From NCBI RefSeq assembly GCF_026210795.1, contig NC_089452.1:2108001-2172000 (forward strand): a stretch of 64,000 nucleotides of DNA, written 5' to 3'. This document shows, piece after piece, positions 1 to 10,068 of the stretch (positions are counted from its first letter, which is position 1; the number at the start of each line of letters is the position of its first letter). Both the position numbers and the translations under genes were made by a program. This DNA is from Rhizophagus irregularis. Its lineage: Eukaryota; Glomeromycota; Glomeromycetes; Glomerales; Glomeraceae. The notes beneath the pieces are model-generated. The model was not told the DNA's origin. It ran no database searches and saw only the letters and a list, made by a program, of their open reading frames with translations.

Positions 1-651
1 AATTGTCCAGAAATTGTCCGGAAAATTTGTCTAAATAATTGTCCAGAAAATGTCCAGAAAATGCCAGGTACCATGTCCGGAAATTGTTCCGAAAACACAC
101 TCGTTTCTGGACACTCATTTTGTCCAGAATTTGTCGGAAATTGACCTGAAATATTTTTTCATAAAATTTGGCACAAAAAGATGATCAACAGGTGACCATC
201 ATTATAATTGCTTTAACCTAAAGTTTTATATCATAGATATATAGTATTTTTGCCTGCTCAGCAAATTTAATTAGTATGACAAAGAAGGTTATGAATGTCA
301 GTCTTGTACTTTTTGCAATTTTTTACAAAATTAATTTATCCTTTTTTGGAAGTAGCGTCCAGAATTTGTCCAGAATTTTTTCATGTCCAGAATTTGTCCA
401 GTTCAAATTATCTGAATTTTTACTATGTCCAGAATTTGTCCAGGTTTATCTGTCCAGAATTTGTCCAAAATTTTATACTGGACAAATTCTGGATATATTC
501 TGGACAAAGTCCGGATATGTCAAAATTTTAGGTATCAAATTTGTAGCAAAAAATAGACATTTTCCGGACAATTTCTGGACATGCCAGATTTATTCTGGAT
601 AATTTCCGGACATTTTCGTAGACATTTTCCGGACATTTATTTTTTATAGGG
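1..651. repeat. Foldback transposon end, TGTCCAGA motif family (left end outside window)
   Basis: Dozens of copies of TGTCCAGAA/TGTCCGGAA run in one orientation up to about 475. After that the complement TTCTGGACA/TTTCCGGACA takes over, so the block can fold on itself. The right end finishes with a T/A-rich run and AGGG at 648-651, which matches the end of the complete small element at 38119-38381. The left boundary is cut off by the window. Open frames here are by-products of the repeat. Confidence 0.6.
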
Positions 652-890
652 AACTTGAACTTCATTCAACTACCTTTCGTTCTGCTACAAATGCTCCACT
701 ATTTATAATTATTTTACTCTAATTAATTAATGTTAAATATATCTAACATATTGCATATATTAAACATATTTAATATGTTGCATATGTTAAATATGTTAAA
801 CATATCAAACATTTGTAACATTTGTAACATTCGTAACATTTGAAACATAGATTGACAATCCCGTGATTAAATTGAATTCTGGTCATGTGA

Positions 891-1094
891 TCGATCGTTC
901 GCTACAATACAATTGTCACAAATCTTGGTGCATTTGTTCGTCAAGCTGTCAAAAATGTTCTTATTGCTCAAAATAAAAATGAAGACACTCAAGCTATTAT
1001 TAAGAAATGTAATGAATACACAATTGACTTAAAAATTCCAACAAAACTTGGAATAGTAAAATCATTACCGGTGCGTAAACTATTAATGTGTTAA
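891..1094 (+). CDS. Possible exon fragment, unidentified
   Basis: A 67-codon frame without a start codon lies between an in-frame TGA and a TAA. Codon use looks protein-like, with a segment rich in Val, Lys, Asn and Ile. A possible GT donor sits at 1071 (GTGCGT). I do not recognise the product and no other exon was found nearby. It may be a relic. Confidence is low. Confidence 0.2.
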   Translation, partial: SIVRYNTIVTNLGAFVRQAVKNVLIAQNKNEDTQAIIKKCNEYTIDLKIPTKLGIVKSLPVRKLLMC

Positions 1095-2144
1095 GGTATG
1101 AAAAATTTATACCAAGTTTGGAGATGGGAAAATTATTTGTATTAGTTGTATGAGCTGATCACCAGCAGATAAGTGAATGAATCATCATTATTTCACAATG
1201 ATGGACCTTAAAAGGAACCAACTTTTAAGGTTAAGTAATTCATTATCTTAATTGTGCATGGCTATTCAGTTCATAAAAATATTTAAATTTAATATACAGA
1301 CAAAAAAATTTTTCCAGACCCCATCTTAAGCTTTTTCTTTTTTTTTTTATCATTTTTTTTAATTTTACTTTTTTTGATTTTACTATTATTTACTATCATT
1401 ATTATACTATCTTTTCAGATAGACAGATGGTTTTTTTTGTCATCTCCCATAGTAATCCATATAGTGATAAATAGGATTAGTTATAGTAAAATATTATGAA
1501 GTTGCATCTATCAAATCATTGATATAGAAGATTATAGCGTTATTTTCATAAGAGCGTCAACATATTAAAAACACATTTCTGAAATAGTTGTTATTTTTTT
1601 TATTTTTTTCAATTATTGCATTATTTTATTTAAAGTTGTAAATTTAAACGCATATGCAAAGAATATTATTAATATGTTTTAAATATGTTTTAAACATCTT
1701 ATATTTTCATTGCATACATTAAAATACTTTGACTACATGTTGAGTATACAACTGCTATCTATTTGTTATGGTTTTCTCATTTTTCAAATTTGACATGTTT
1801 CAGTAAAGTTGATTACATCAAGCAATAAATTAATATATATATTCATTTTAGCATGTACATTTGCACTTGTACATCAAAATAGAATAAGGTTAGAGGACTT
1901 TGATTTATCAAGAAATAAAAAATAACTAATGCATTAAATTATAATCCAGCAGATATCCTTGGTGTAGAGTGTAGACGTGTAGTTTCTTATCAAAATATTT
2001 AAATAATATTGAAAATAAAAGCCAACAAATATAAATTAAGCACAATCAGCTATTGAAATAAGTGTAAAAAACTTTACATTATCATTGGAAATGGTTTTAT
2101 ATTGTTATTTTGAAAATTTATCTCATAATTGGAAAAGTTATAAA

Positions 2145-2350
2145 AAAAAGATTTAAATTACAAACTAAGAAACTTGTAAAATATTTACTACTCTAGTCTT
2201 AGTGTTTAAATAATTCTAAGTATAATAAAAAAAAGAGAATATAAATACATAAGCTAAAAAAAAAGAATTACTTAAATTATAAACTAAGAATTTTGTAAAA
2301 TATTTTACTACTCCAGTCTTAGTGTTTAAATAAATCAAAAAGAATAAAAT
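2145..2350. repeat. Local tandem duplication downstream of the kinase gene
   Basis: Two similar copies of about 120 bp, near 2155-2220 and 2275-2340, share the order ACTAAGAA, TTGTAAAATATTT, ACTACTC, AGTCTTAGTGTTTAAAT. A reverse-complement single copy lies near 34880-34970, downstream of the plus-strand kinase paralogue. The segment therefore belongs to the duplicated block. Confidence 0.55.
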
Positions 2351-2523
2351 AAAGAACAATTTCTGTTGAATGCATGTTATCAAATATCACTTAAAAAGAC
2401 AAAAATTCTTTTAAAATACAATTGATTAGCTAATTTCATCTGTTTAAATATCTAAGCAATAAATAGATAAAATTAATTTAATATAAATAATTTGCAACAT
2501 TAATTTTTTCAGTATATACTGTA

Positions 2524-5500
2524 TTACATACCTAATGGCTTCATATCTTCAATTATACAATCATTCAAATCTTCACTTAGTGGCATTTCATTTGCTTTTA
2601 CACTAGCTTGTGAATCTTCATTTTCAAGTATTTCATTCAACTTTTTACTAGTATTTTCATCTATAATTAAGTAAATAAATTAATTTCACATATACAATTT
2701 GCAAGATTAATTTTTTATATATTATAGTACATACCAAATGACCTTGGATCTCTAATTATGAAGTTATTCAAATCTTCACTTTCAAGAATTTCATTCAATT
2801 CTTTACTATTAAAATCAAGTAAACGACTCGCATAACATGCTTTAGGATGAGATTTAGTAACAAGATTGTTATGCCGCCTAATTGGTGCATTTATAAATTC
2901 CATAATGTTGCTTTTTAATTCTTCACTGACACTATAAGGACGGAAAATCCATTTTTTAATAATTTTTAATACTTCTATAGAAACTGGTCTTTTTAATGGA
3001 TCTTCATTCCAACATTTTTTCATTAAATCTACATAACATTGTGGAGTATTTTCAATAATTTCAGGTCGTTCACCTTTAGAGATACTTAAACTAAGTTGAA
3101 AATCATGCGCTCTATTATTAAATGGTGGTATTCCAGATGTAAACTCCCACATAATCATAGAAAAACTATATATATCACTAGCTGGAGTATAAGGTTTGCC
3201 TCTTAAAACTTCAGGAGCCATAAATGGTATAACACCATAAATATCATACTTTTTCAAAAACGATTTTACAGGTTGACATAATCCTAAATCACTAATATAA
3301 ATTTTATCACTATCCCCATCATAAACATGATTTAAAATATTACCATCATGAAAATCACAATGAATAAGTTTTTCTCCATGTATCTTACTAAGTCCAGAAA
3401 TAATTTCGTACAACATATGTAACTTTTGATTCCAATTATTTTTGACTATTCTTGTTAAATTTTCTCTTAAATTACCTTTATTTGCATAATCCATTACTAC
3501 CATATATTTTGATGTATTTGGATCTTCTGTGAATCCATAAAATAATATAATATTATTTGAACTTAAACACTTTTCATGATATTTCCACTATAAAAAATAA
3601 TAATAATTATTAATATAAATAAATTTTAATTTAAATTAAAAATAGAAAATAATATATTATCATACTTCTTCTAAAAATTTATTCAAATTTTCATCTAAAT
3701 TCTTGTGACATTTAAGAATTACTTCTTTATCTCTATTATTCTTTAACCAAATAGCTTTGTATATAGTACCAAATCCTCCTTCATTAAGATACTCAACATT
3801 TTTAAATTTGTTATAAGGAATCCATTTTAATCTATTTTTAAGAATAAAATCATCTATAATGGCATTTCCACTTTTTCCAAATCTATAAATTTAAATAATT
3901 AAAATTATATAATAGATTGTATTATAATTTATATATACAAAATAAATTATTACTTACTCTAAAATTTAAATAGGAATTTAATGCAATATGAGTCTTGATT
4001 TTTAGATAAATACATATAATAACCTATGATTTACAACTTACCAACTAAGTAACAGATATTTTTTAAATGAAAGAATTTGGTTAACAAATAAATATTATAA
4101 AATATATAACAATAGAGATACTTACAAGCTAGATCATAAATAATTTTTTAAAATAAAAAAATTAGTTAGTTTAAATTATATGTAAATATTATAATAGAAT
4201 TAAATAAATAACTTACAAGCTATATTATTTAATAATTTTTTAAATAAAGAAATTAGTTAAATTATATGTAAATATTATAACAATAAGTAATAATAGAATT
4301 AAATAAACAACTTATAACTTACGATCTATTAAATAAAAAAATTAGTTAGTTTAAATTATATGTAAATATTATAAAAATAAGTAATAATAGAATTAAATAA
4401 ATAACTTACCTATGAAATAATTTTTTAAATAAAGAAATTAGGTTAGTTTAGTTTAAATTATATGTAAATATTATAACAATAAGTAATAATAGAATTAAAT
4501 AAATAACTTACCCCCTATATTATTTAATAATTTTTTAAGTAAAGAAATTAGTTAGTTTAAATTATATGTAAATATTATAACAATAAGTAATAATAGAATT
4601 AAATAAATAACTTACACCCTAGTTAGTTTAAATTATATGTAAATATTATAAAAATAAGTAATAATAGAATTAAATAAATAACTTACGAGCTATATTATTT
4701 AATAATTTTTAAATAAAGAAATTAGTTAGTTTAAATTATATGTAAATATTATAACAATAAGTAATAATAGAATTAAATAAATAACTTACGAGCTATATTA
4801 TTTAATAATTTTTTAAATAAAGAAATTGGTTAGTTTAAATTATGTAAATATTATAACAATAAGTAAAATAATAGAATTAAATAAATAACTTACACACTTT
4901 ATTATTTATTAATTTTTTAAATAAAGAAATTAGTTAGTTTAAATTATATGTAAATATTATAACAATAAGTAATAATAGAATTAAATAAATAACTTACTCC
5001 CTATATTATTTAATAATTTTTTAAATAATGAAATTAGTTAGTTTAAATTACTATATGTAAATATTATAACAATAAGTAATAATGAATTAAATAAATAACT
5101 TACCATCTATGAAATAATTTTTTAAATAAAGAAATTAGTTAGTTTAAATTATATGTAAATATAATTAAATAAATAACTTATGGCTTACCAACTAAAATAA
5201 ATTACAAAATAATTTTTTAAATAAAGAAATTAGTTAGTTTAAATTATATGTAAATATTATAACAATTAGTAATAATAAAATTAAATAAATAACTTACGAG
5301 CTATATTATTTAATAATTTTTTAAATAAAGAAATTAGTTAGTTTAAATTATATGTAAATATTATAACAATAACAGATAAGTAATAATAGAATTAAATAAA
5401 AAACTTACCATCTATGAAATAATTTTTAAATGAAGAAATTAGTTAGTTTAAATTATATGTAAATATTATAACAATATGTAATAATAAAATTTAATAATTA

Positions 5501-8500
5501 ACTAATGACTTACCAACTAAAATAAATTACAAAATAATTTTTTAAATAAAGAAATTAGTTAGTTTAAATTATATGTAAATATTATAAAAATAAGTAATAA
5601 TAGAATTAAATAAATAACTTACATTCTATATTATTTAATAATTTTTTAAATAAAGAAATTAGTTAGTTTAAATTATATATAAATATTATAACAATAAGAA
5701 ATAATAGAATTATATAACTTACGATCTATTAAATAAAATTATTAGTTAGTTTAAATTATATGTAAATATTATAACAATAAGTAATAATAGAATTAAATAA
5801 ATAACTTACACCCTATATTATTTAATAATTTTTAAATAAAACAATTAGTTATTTTAAATTAGGAATATGTTTTTTTTCACAACTGCGATATGTCGCGTCT
5901 CCCTTTTTTGGTAATTTTTTATATTAATTGTCAATCATTCTTATCACATGACTTCGTCAAGATTTCCCATTTTTAAAAAATCCTGGCGTGAGACCAGTGT
6001 TAATTTTTCGATAAAAAGTTACTGTGCGGATGGCGCACAATTTGTTGTGCGTCAAAGTGGTATGGCTATACTACTATAATAGGTACTGTAATACATATGC
6101 GCCCAATCACATAAGGATATTTCAAAATTTTTTGTGCGCATGCCGCACATCCTTTCTAAAAAAGGTGTGCGCAAAATTCTGATCATGTGCGCTGCGAACA
6201 TGCCGCACAGTGAAAAATAAACACTGCGTGAGACCTTATGCACTTACTATGTACTATAAGAAACCTTATACTATGCGTATTTTTGACCTCTCTACAAGTT
6301 TTCTTAATATATCAAAAAGGATTAAGAATGTCATTTTTGATATTTATATGTAACATATTATAGGGGTGCGACATAACGCAGGTGCAATAAAAAGCAAAAC
6401 CCTTTAAATATTATAACAATAAGTAATAATAGAATTAAATAAATAACTTACGAGCTATATTATTTAATAATTTAAATAAAGAAATTAGTTAGTTCAAATT
6501 ATATGTAAATATTATGACAATAAGTAATAATAGAATTAAATAAATAACTATAACTTACAATCTATTAAATAAAGAAATTAGTTAGTTCAAATTATACGTA
6601 AATATTATAACAATAATTAATAATAAAATTGAATAAATAACTTACGAGCTATATTATTTAATAATTTTTAATGAAATTAGTTAGTTTAAATTATATGTAA
6701 ATATTATAACAATAATAATAGAATTAAATAAAAAACTTACCATCTATGAAGTAATTTTTGAATGAAGAAATTAGTTATTTAAATTATATGTAAATATTAT
6801 AACAATAAGTAATAATAAAATTAAATAAATAACAAATGACTTACTAACTAAAATAAATCACAAAATAATTTATTAAATAAAGAAATTAGTTGGTTTAAAT
6901 TATATGTAAATATTATAACAATAAGTAAAATAATAGAATTAAATAAATAACTTACATCCTATATTATTTATTAATTTTTTAAATAAAGAATTGGTTAGTT
7001 TAAATTATATGTAAATATTATAATAATAAGTAATAATAGAATTAAATAAATACTTACCCCCTTATTTAATAATTTTTTAAATAAAGAAATTAGTTAGTTT
7101 AATTATATGTAAAGATTATAACAATAAGTAATAATAGAATTAAATAAATAACTTACACGCTATATTATTTATTAATTTTTTAAATAAACAAATTAGTTAG
7201 TTTAAATTATATGTAAATATTATAACAATAAGTAATAATAGAATTAAATAAATAACTTACTCCCTATATTATTCAATAATTTTTAAATAAAGTGATTAGT
7301 TAGTTTAAATTATATAATAATAAGTAATAATAGAATTAAATAAATAACTTATAACTTACAATCTATTAAATAAATAAAGAAATTAGATAGTTAAATTAAA
7401 TGTAAATATTATAACAATAAGTAATAATAGAATTGAATAAATAACTTACCAACTATTAAATAAATAAAGAAATTAGATAGTTTAAATTATATGTAAATAT
7501 TATAACAATAAGTAATAATAGAATTAAATAAATAACTTACCATCTATAATATTTAATAATTTTTTAAATAAACAAATTAGTTAGTTTAAATTATATGTAA
7601 ATATTATAACAATAAGTAATAATAGAATTAAATAAATAACTTACTCCCTATATTATTTATTAATTTTTTAAATAAAGAAATTAGTTAGTTTAAAATATAT
7701 GTGAATATTATAACATGAGTAATATATAATAGAATTAAATAATTACTTACCATCTATGAAATAATTTTTTAATAAAGAAATTAGTTAGTTTACATTATAA
7801 TAACAATAAGTAATAATAGAATTAAATAAATAATTTACCATCTATGAAATAATTTTTATAAATAAAGAAATTAGTTAGTTTAAATTATATGTAAATATTA
7901 TAACAATAAGTAATAATAGAATTAAATAAATAACTTACTCCCTATATTATTTAATAACTTATTAAATAAAGAAATTATATAAGTAATATAAATATAGATA
8001 TCATAATAACTTACACCCTGTAGTATTATTTAATTATTAATTAGTTAGATATAAAGATAATATAAAGTATTTACTGTAAATTATATATATTACTTACAAT
8101 CTAGTTATTTAAATTAAGAATATGATTAGTTGAATTATGTAAATATTAAATAAATAAATATATACATATTGTAACTTACCATCTGTAATATAATTTTTAT
8201 TAAATAGTTATTTAAATAAAGAATTTAGTTATTTGAATTTTATATAAAATAAATAAAATAAAAAACTAAAGATTTCAATAACTGATAACTTACCAACTAC
8301 AGTATTATTAATCATTAAATAAATTATTTAGTTATATGGAATACAATAAAAATAATAAGTATTTGAATAGATAGTATTTGAATTGTTTATAAATAAAAGT
8401 TTAATATTTCAGCCTTTTTTATATACCTTTAGATTCCTCAGTGTCACTTCCCTCAAATTCTCCTCCACTTTCTTCAAATTCTTCTATATTACTGGAAACT

Positions 8501-9321
8501 TGTTTTGTTATATTGCAAATTTGGTTTAATTATATTTGATTATTTACAATCAAATTTTTTTAATAAATAAAAATCTTAATATTTCAACTTTGTTTTGTAT
8601 ATTATATTTACCTTCAGGTTTTTTGATATCACACAAAACTAGTATTATTATATTGCAAGTTTATTTGTTTTAAAAATTTTGAATAATTCTAATTTATATT
8701 ATTATTCATGTTATATGCTTTACCTTTACCCTTGGTATCATTTCCTTCAAATTCCTCAATACTACTTCTTTTAAATTCTTCAGTGCCACTTCCCTCAAAT
8801 TCTCCAATTCCACTTTCTTCAAATTCTTCTATATTACTGGAAACTAGTTTTGTTATATTGCAAATTTGGTTTAATTATACTATTTGATTATTTACAATCA
8901 AATTTTTTTAATAAATAAAAATCTTAATATTTCAACTTTGTTTTGTATATTATATGTACCTTCAGGTTTTTTGATATCACACAAAACTAGTTTTATTATA
9001 TTGCAAGTTTATTTGTTTTAAAAATTTTGAATAATTCTAATTTATATTATTATTCATGTTATATGCTTTACCTTTACCCTTGGTATCATTTCCTTCAAAT
9101 TCCTCAATACTACTTCTTTTAAATTCTTCAGTGCCACTTCCCTCAAATTCTCCAATTCCACTTTCTTCAAATTCTTCTATATTACTGGAAACTAGTTTTG
9201 TTATATTGCAAATTTGGTTTAATTATTTACAATTAAATTTTTTTAATAAATAAAAATTTTAATATTTCAACTTTGTTTTGTATGTTATATTTACCTTCAG
9301 GTTTTTTGACATCACGCAAAA
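2524..9321 (-). CDS. Protein kinase gene with a single-codon exon array (minus-strand copy)
   Basis: The kinase domain comes from exons 3882-3666 and 3587-2735, followed by 2660-2524. Landmarks: Gly-rich loop NEGGFGTIYKA, Lys in EVILK, catalytic loop HCDFHDGN (HxD..N kept), DLG in place of DFG, and APE. All key residues for activity are present. The family resembles the large tyrosine-kinase-like set of Glomeromycotina. Upstream, six phase-1 exons (9321-9295, 9191-9072, 8986-8960, 8843-8724, 8638-8612, 8498-8427) encode an acidic Glu/Ser/Phe-rich repeat. Between them and the kinase lie 38 three-base exons, one zero-base junction and a one-base exon at 3958. The phases add up: phase-1 end, 3n, plus 1, then the phase-2 start of the kinase exon. 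The true start codon was not found; it is upstream of 9321 or unseen. The last codon may be TAA at 2524, or a further intron may begin at 2531 (GTATGT). Kinase assignment is firm; the 5' model is inference. Confidence 0.75.
5862..6402. mobile_element. MITE with CGCACCTGCGAT-type inverted ends, inside one array intron
   Basis: The left end (AACTGCGATATGTCGCG near 5881) and the right end (GCGACATAACGCAGGTGCAA near 6367) are inverted copies. They match the ends of the element at 9836-10068. The flanks TTTAAATTA and TTTAAATA look like a target duplication in the intron body. The insertion lies between triplets 6452 and 5810 and does not touch a splice site. It contains a second element at 5995-6226. 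Confidence 0.65.
5995..6226. mobile_element. hAT-type MITE nested in another MITE
   Basis: It starts CAGTGTT and ends AACACTG, the classic hAT terminal motif. It is flanked by an exact 8-bp duplication CGTGAGAC (5987-5994 and 6227-6234). Inside the ends, GTGCGG...CGCACA blocks are again inverted. At 232 bp it has no coding capacity; the open frame at 6052-6243 is incidental. Confidence 0.85.
8427..9321 (-). repeat. Tandem duplication of an exon pair (27 nt + 120 nt)
   Basis: A unit of about 340 bp occurs in close to three copies. Each has a 27-nt exon (9321-9295, 8986-8960, 8638-8612; reading LCDIKKPE or LRDVKKPE) and a Glu/Phe/Ser-rich exon (9191-9072, 8843-8724, 8498-8427, the last shortened to 72 nt). 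All six exons start and end in phase 1, so copies can be added without breaking the frame. Copies two and three are nearly identical, which points to recent duplication. Confidence 0.75.
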
Positions 9322-9835
9322 CTAGTTTTATTATATTGCAAGTTTGTTTTAAAATTTTGAATAATTCTAATTTATATTATTATTCATATTATATGCTTTA
9401 CCTTTTACAATTAGGGAGAATTTTGATATAGTAATGGGCCAATGTATTGGTAAAGATAAAGCAAATATCTTTTTTTCTTTTTATTTATTATTATTAAACG
9501 CTTTTATTAGTATGAATAAATGTGATAACAATATTAATGCAAAATGCATTAATGTGCAAAGGCGTTGATCACAAGTACATGCATTTTAATAAATAAATAA
9601 ATTTAGAGCTCCGAACGGGTCAGGTCAGGTCGGGTAATTGACTTGACCCGACAGAGGTGGGACATAAATTGATGACCCGACCCGAATATCACGGATTGTG
9701 TCAGCCTATTTTTTTACATTTATAATTTTGTATAATTTTTTTTCATTTATTAGATTATTCTAATGATGGCGTGAGTGGCGTGAGTTATATTTCAAGCATC
9801 GTAAAAATGTAAATAAAAAAATAAACCAAAAAAAA
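9322..9835. other. Kinase upstream region with GC-rich repeat islet
   Basis: A minus-strand frame near 9470-9410 ends in AAAAG followed by GTAAAGC at 9403, the same donor as in the duplicated exons, so an additional upstream exon is possible. At 9605-9710 a GC-rich islet carries CGGGTCAGGTCGGGT and its complement GACCCGACCCGAA. It starts with AGAGCTCCG, as does the islet at 27225, and is probably a short transposon remnant. Confidence 0.4.
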
Positions 9836-10068
9836 GGTTTTGTTTTTTATCGCACCTGCGATACATCGCACCCTGGGCAAAATTACGTAATGCCGGGCAA
9901 AATTAAAATATGCTAAAACATGTGACATTTAACTAATGTGAAAAATAAATTTTTACAACTGAAAAATTTAAGTTCCTAGAATACATATAAAAAATGAAAA
10001 GGGGAAGGTGTGATACAGATGACAAAAAAGGGCGCGATGCATCGCAGGCGCGATAAATTATAAAATCC
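9836..10068. mobile_element. MITE with CGCACCTGCGAT-type inverted ends
   Basis: The left end GGTTTTG...ATCGCACCTGCGATACATCGC and the right end GCGATGCATCGCAGGCGCGAT...AAAATCC are inverted copies about 38 bp long. The element is 233 bp and non-coding. The same ends occur on the element at 5862-6402, so this is a dispersed family. No clear target duplication was seen in the A-rich flanks. Confidence 0.65.

Larger units (their letters stand above)
652..2523. other. AT-rich region without a recognised gene
   Basis: Holds a run of TTAAATATGTTA/ATTTGTAACATT short repeats near 720-850, a possible exon fragment at 891-1094, poly-T tracts near 1320-1430, and sequence downstream of the minus-strand kinase gene. 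That last part is homologous to the flank of its plus-strand paralogue. No other coding signal seen. Confidence 0.4.
3952..8300 (-). repeat. Tandem intron array with 3-nt exons (minus strand)
   Basis: About 40 units, mostly 85-115 bp. On the minus strand each reads GTAAGT, AT-rich body, usually ACTAAC, TTTCTTT and TATAG. Triplets between AG and GT, by lowest coordinate: TTG 8294, ATG 8180, ATT 8098, GGT 8015, GGA 7939, ATG 7839, ATG 7751, GGA 7645, ATG 7541, TTG 7450, ATT 7360, GGA 7261, CGT 7157, GGG 7058, GAT 6956, TTA 6845, ATG 6741, CTC 6646, ATT 6559, CTC 6452, GGT 5810, ATC 5723, AAT 5623, TTG 5514, ATG 5409, CTC 5298, TTG 5189, ATG 5104, GGA 4998, TGT 4894, CTC 4790, CTC 4687, GGT 4616, GGG 4512, none at 4409/4410, ATC 4323, CTT 4217, CTT 4126, TTG 4042, then single A 3958. 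Donors vary only after GT (GTAAAT at 7839, GTAAGC at 5189). Every GT and AG is kept although unit length drifts. Confidence 0.85.

Noticed and set aside
276-602. 108-codon frame as a protein gene
   Set aside because: It is a translation of the TGTCCAGAA repeat.
3952-8300. Array as a plain AT-rich minisatellite or centromere-like satellite
   Set aside because: Units do form a tandem repeat, but strict GT/AG retention, the 3-nt spacing, the variable triplets and the matching phases are not explained by that alone.
3952-8300. CRISPR-like array (repeats with variable spacers)
   Set aside because: The variable part is only three bases, the repeats are intron-like and drift in length, there are no cas genes, and the context is eukaryotic.
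9412-9460. Match between 9412 (AGGGAGAATTTTGATATAGTAATGG) and 29454 as a shared exon
   Set aside because: Similar over about 25 bases, but at 9412 it is on the strand opposite to that kinase gene and lacks a donor. Probably chance or older debris.
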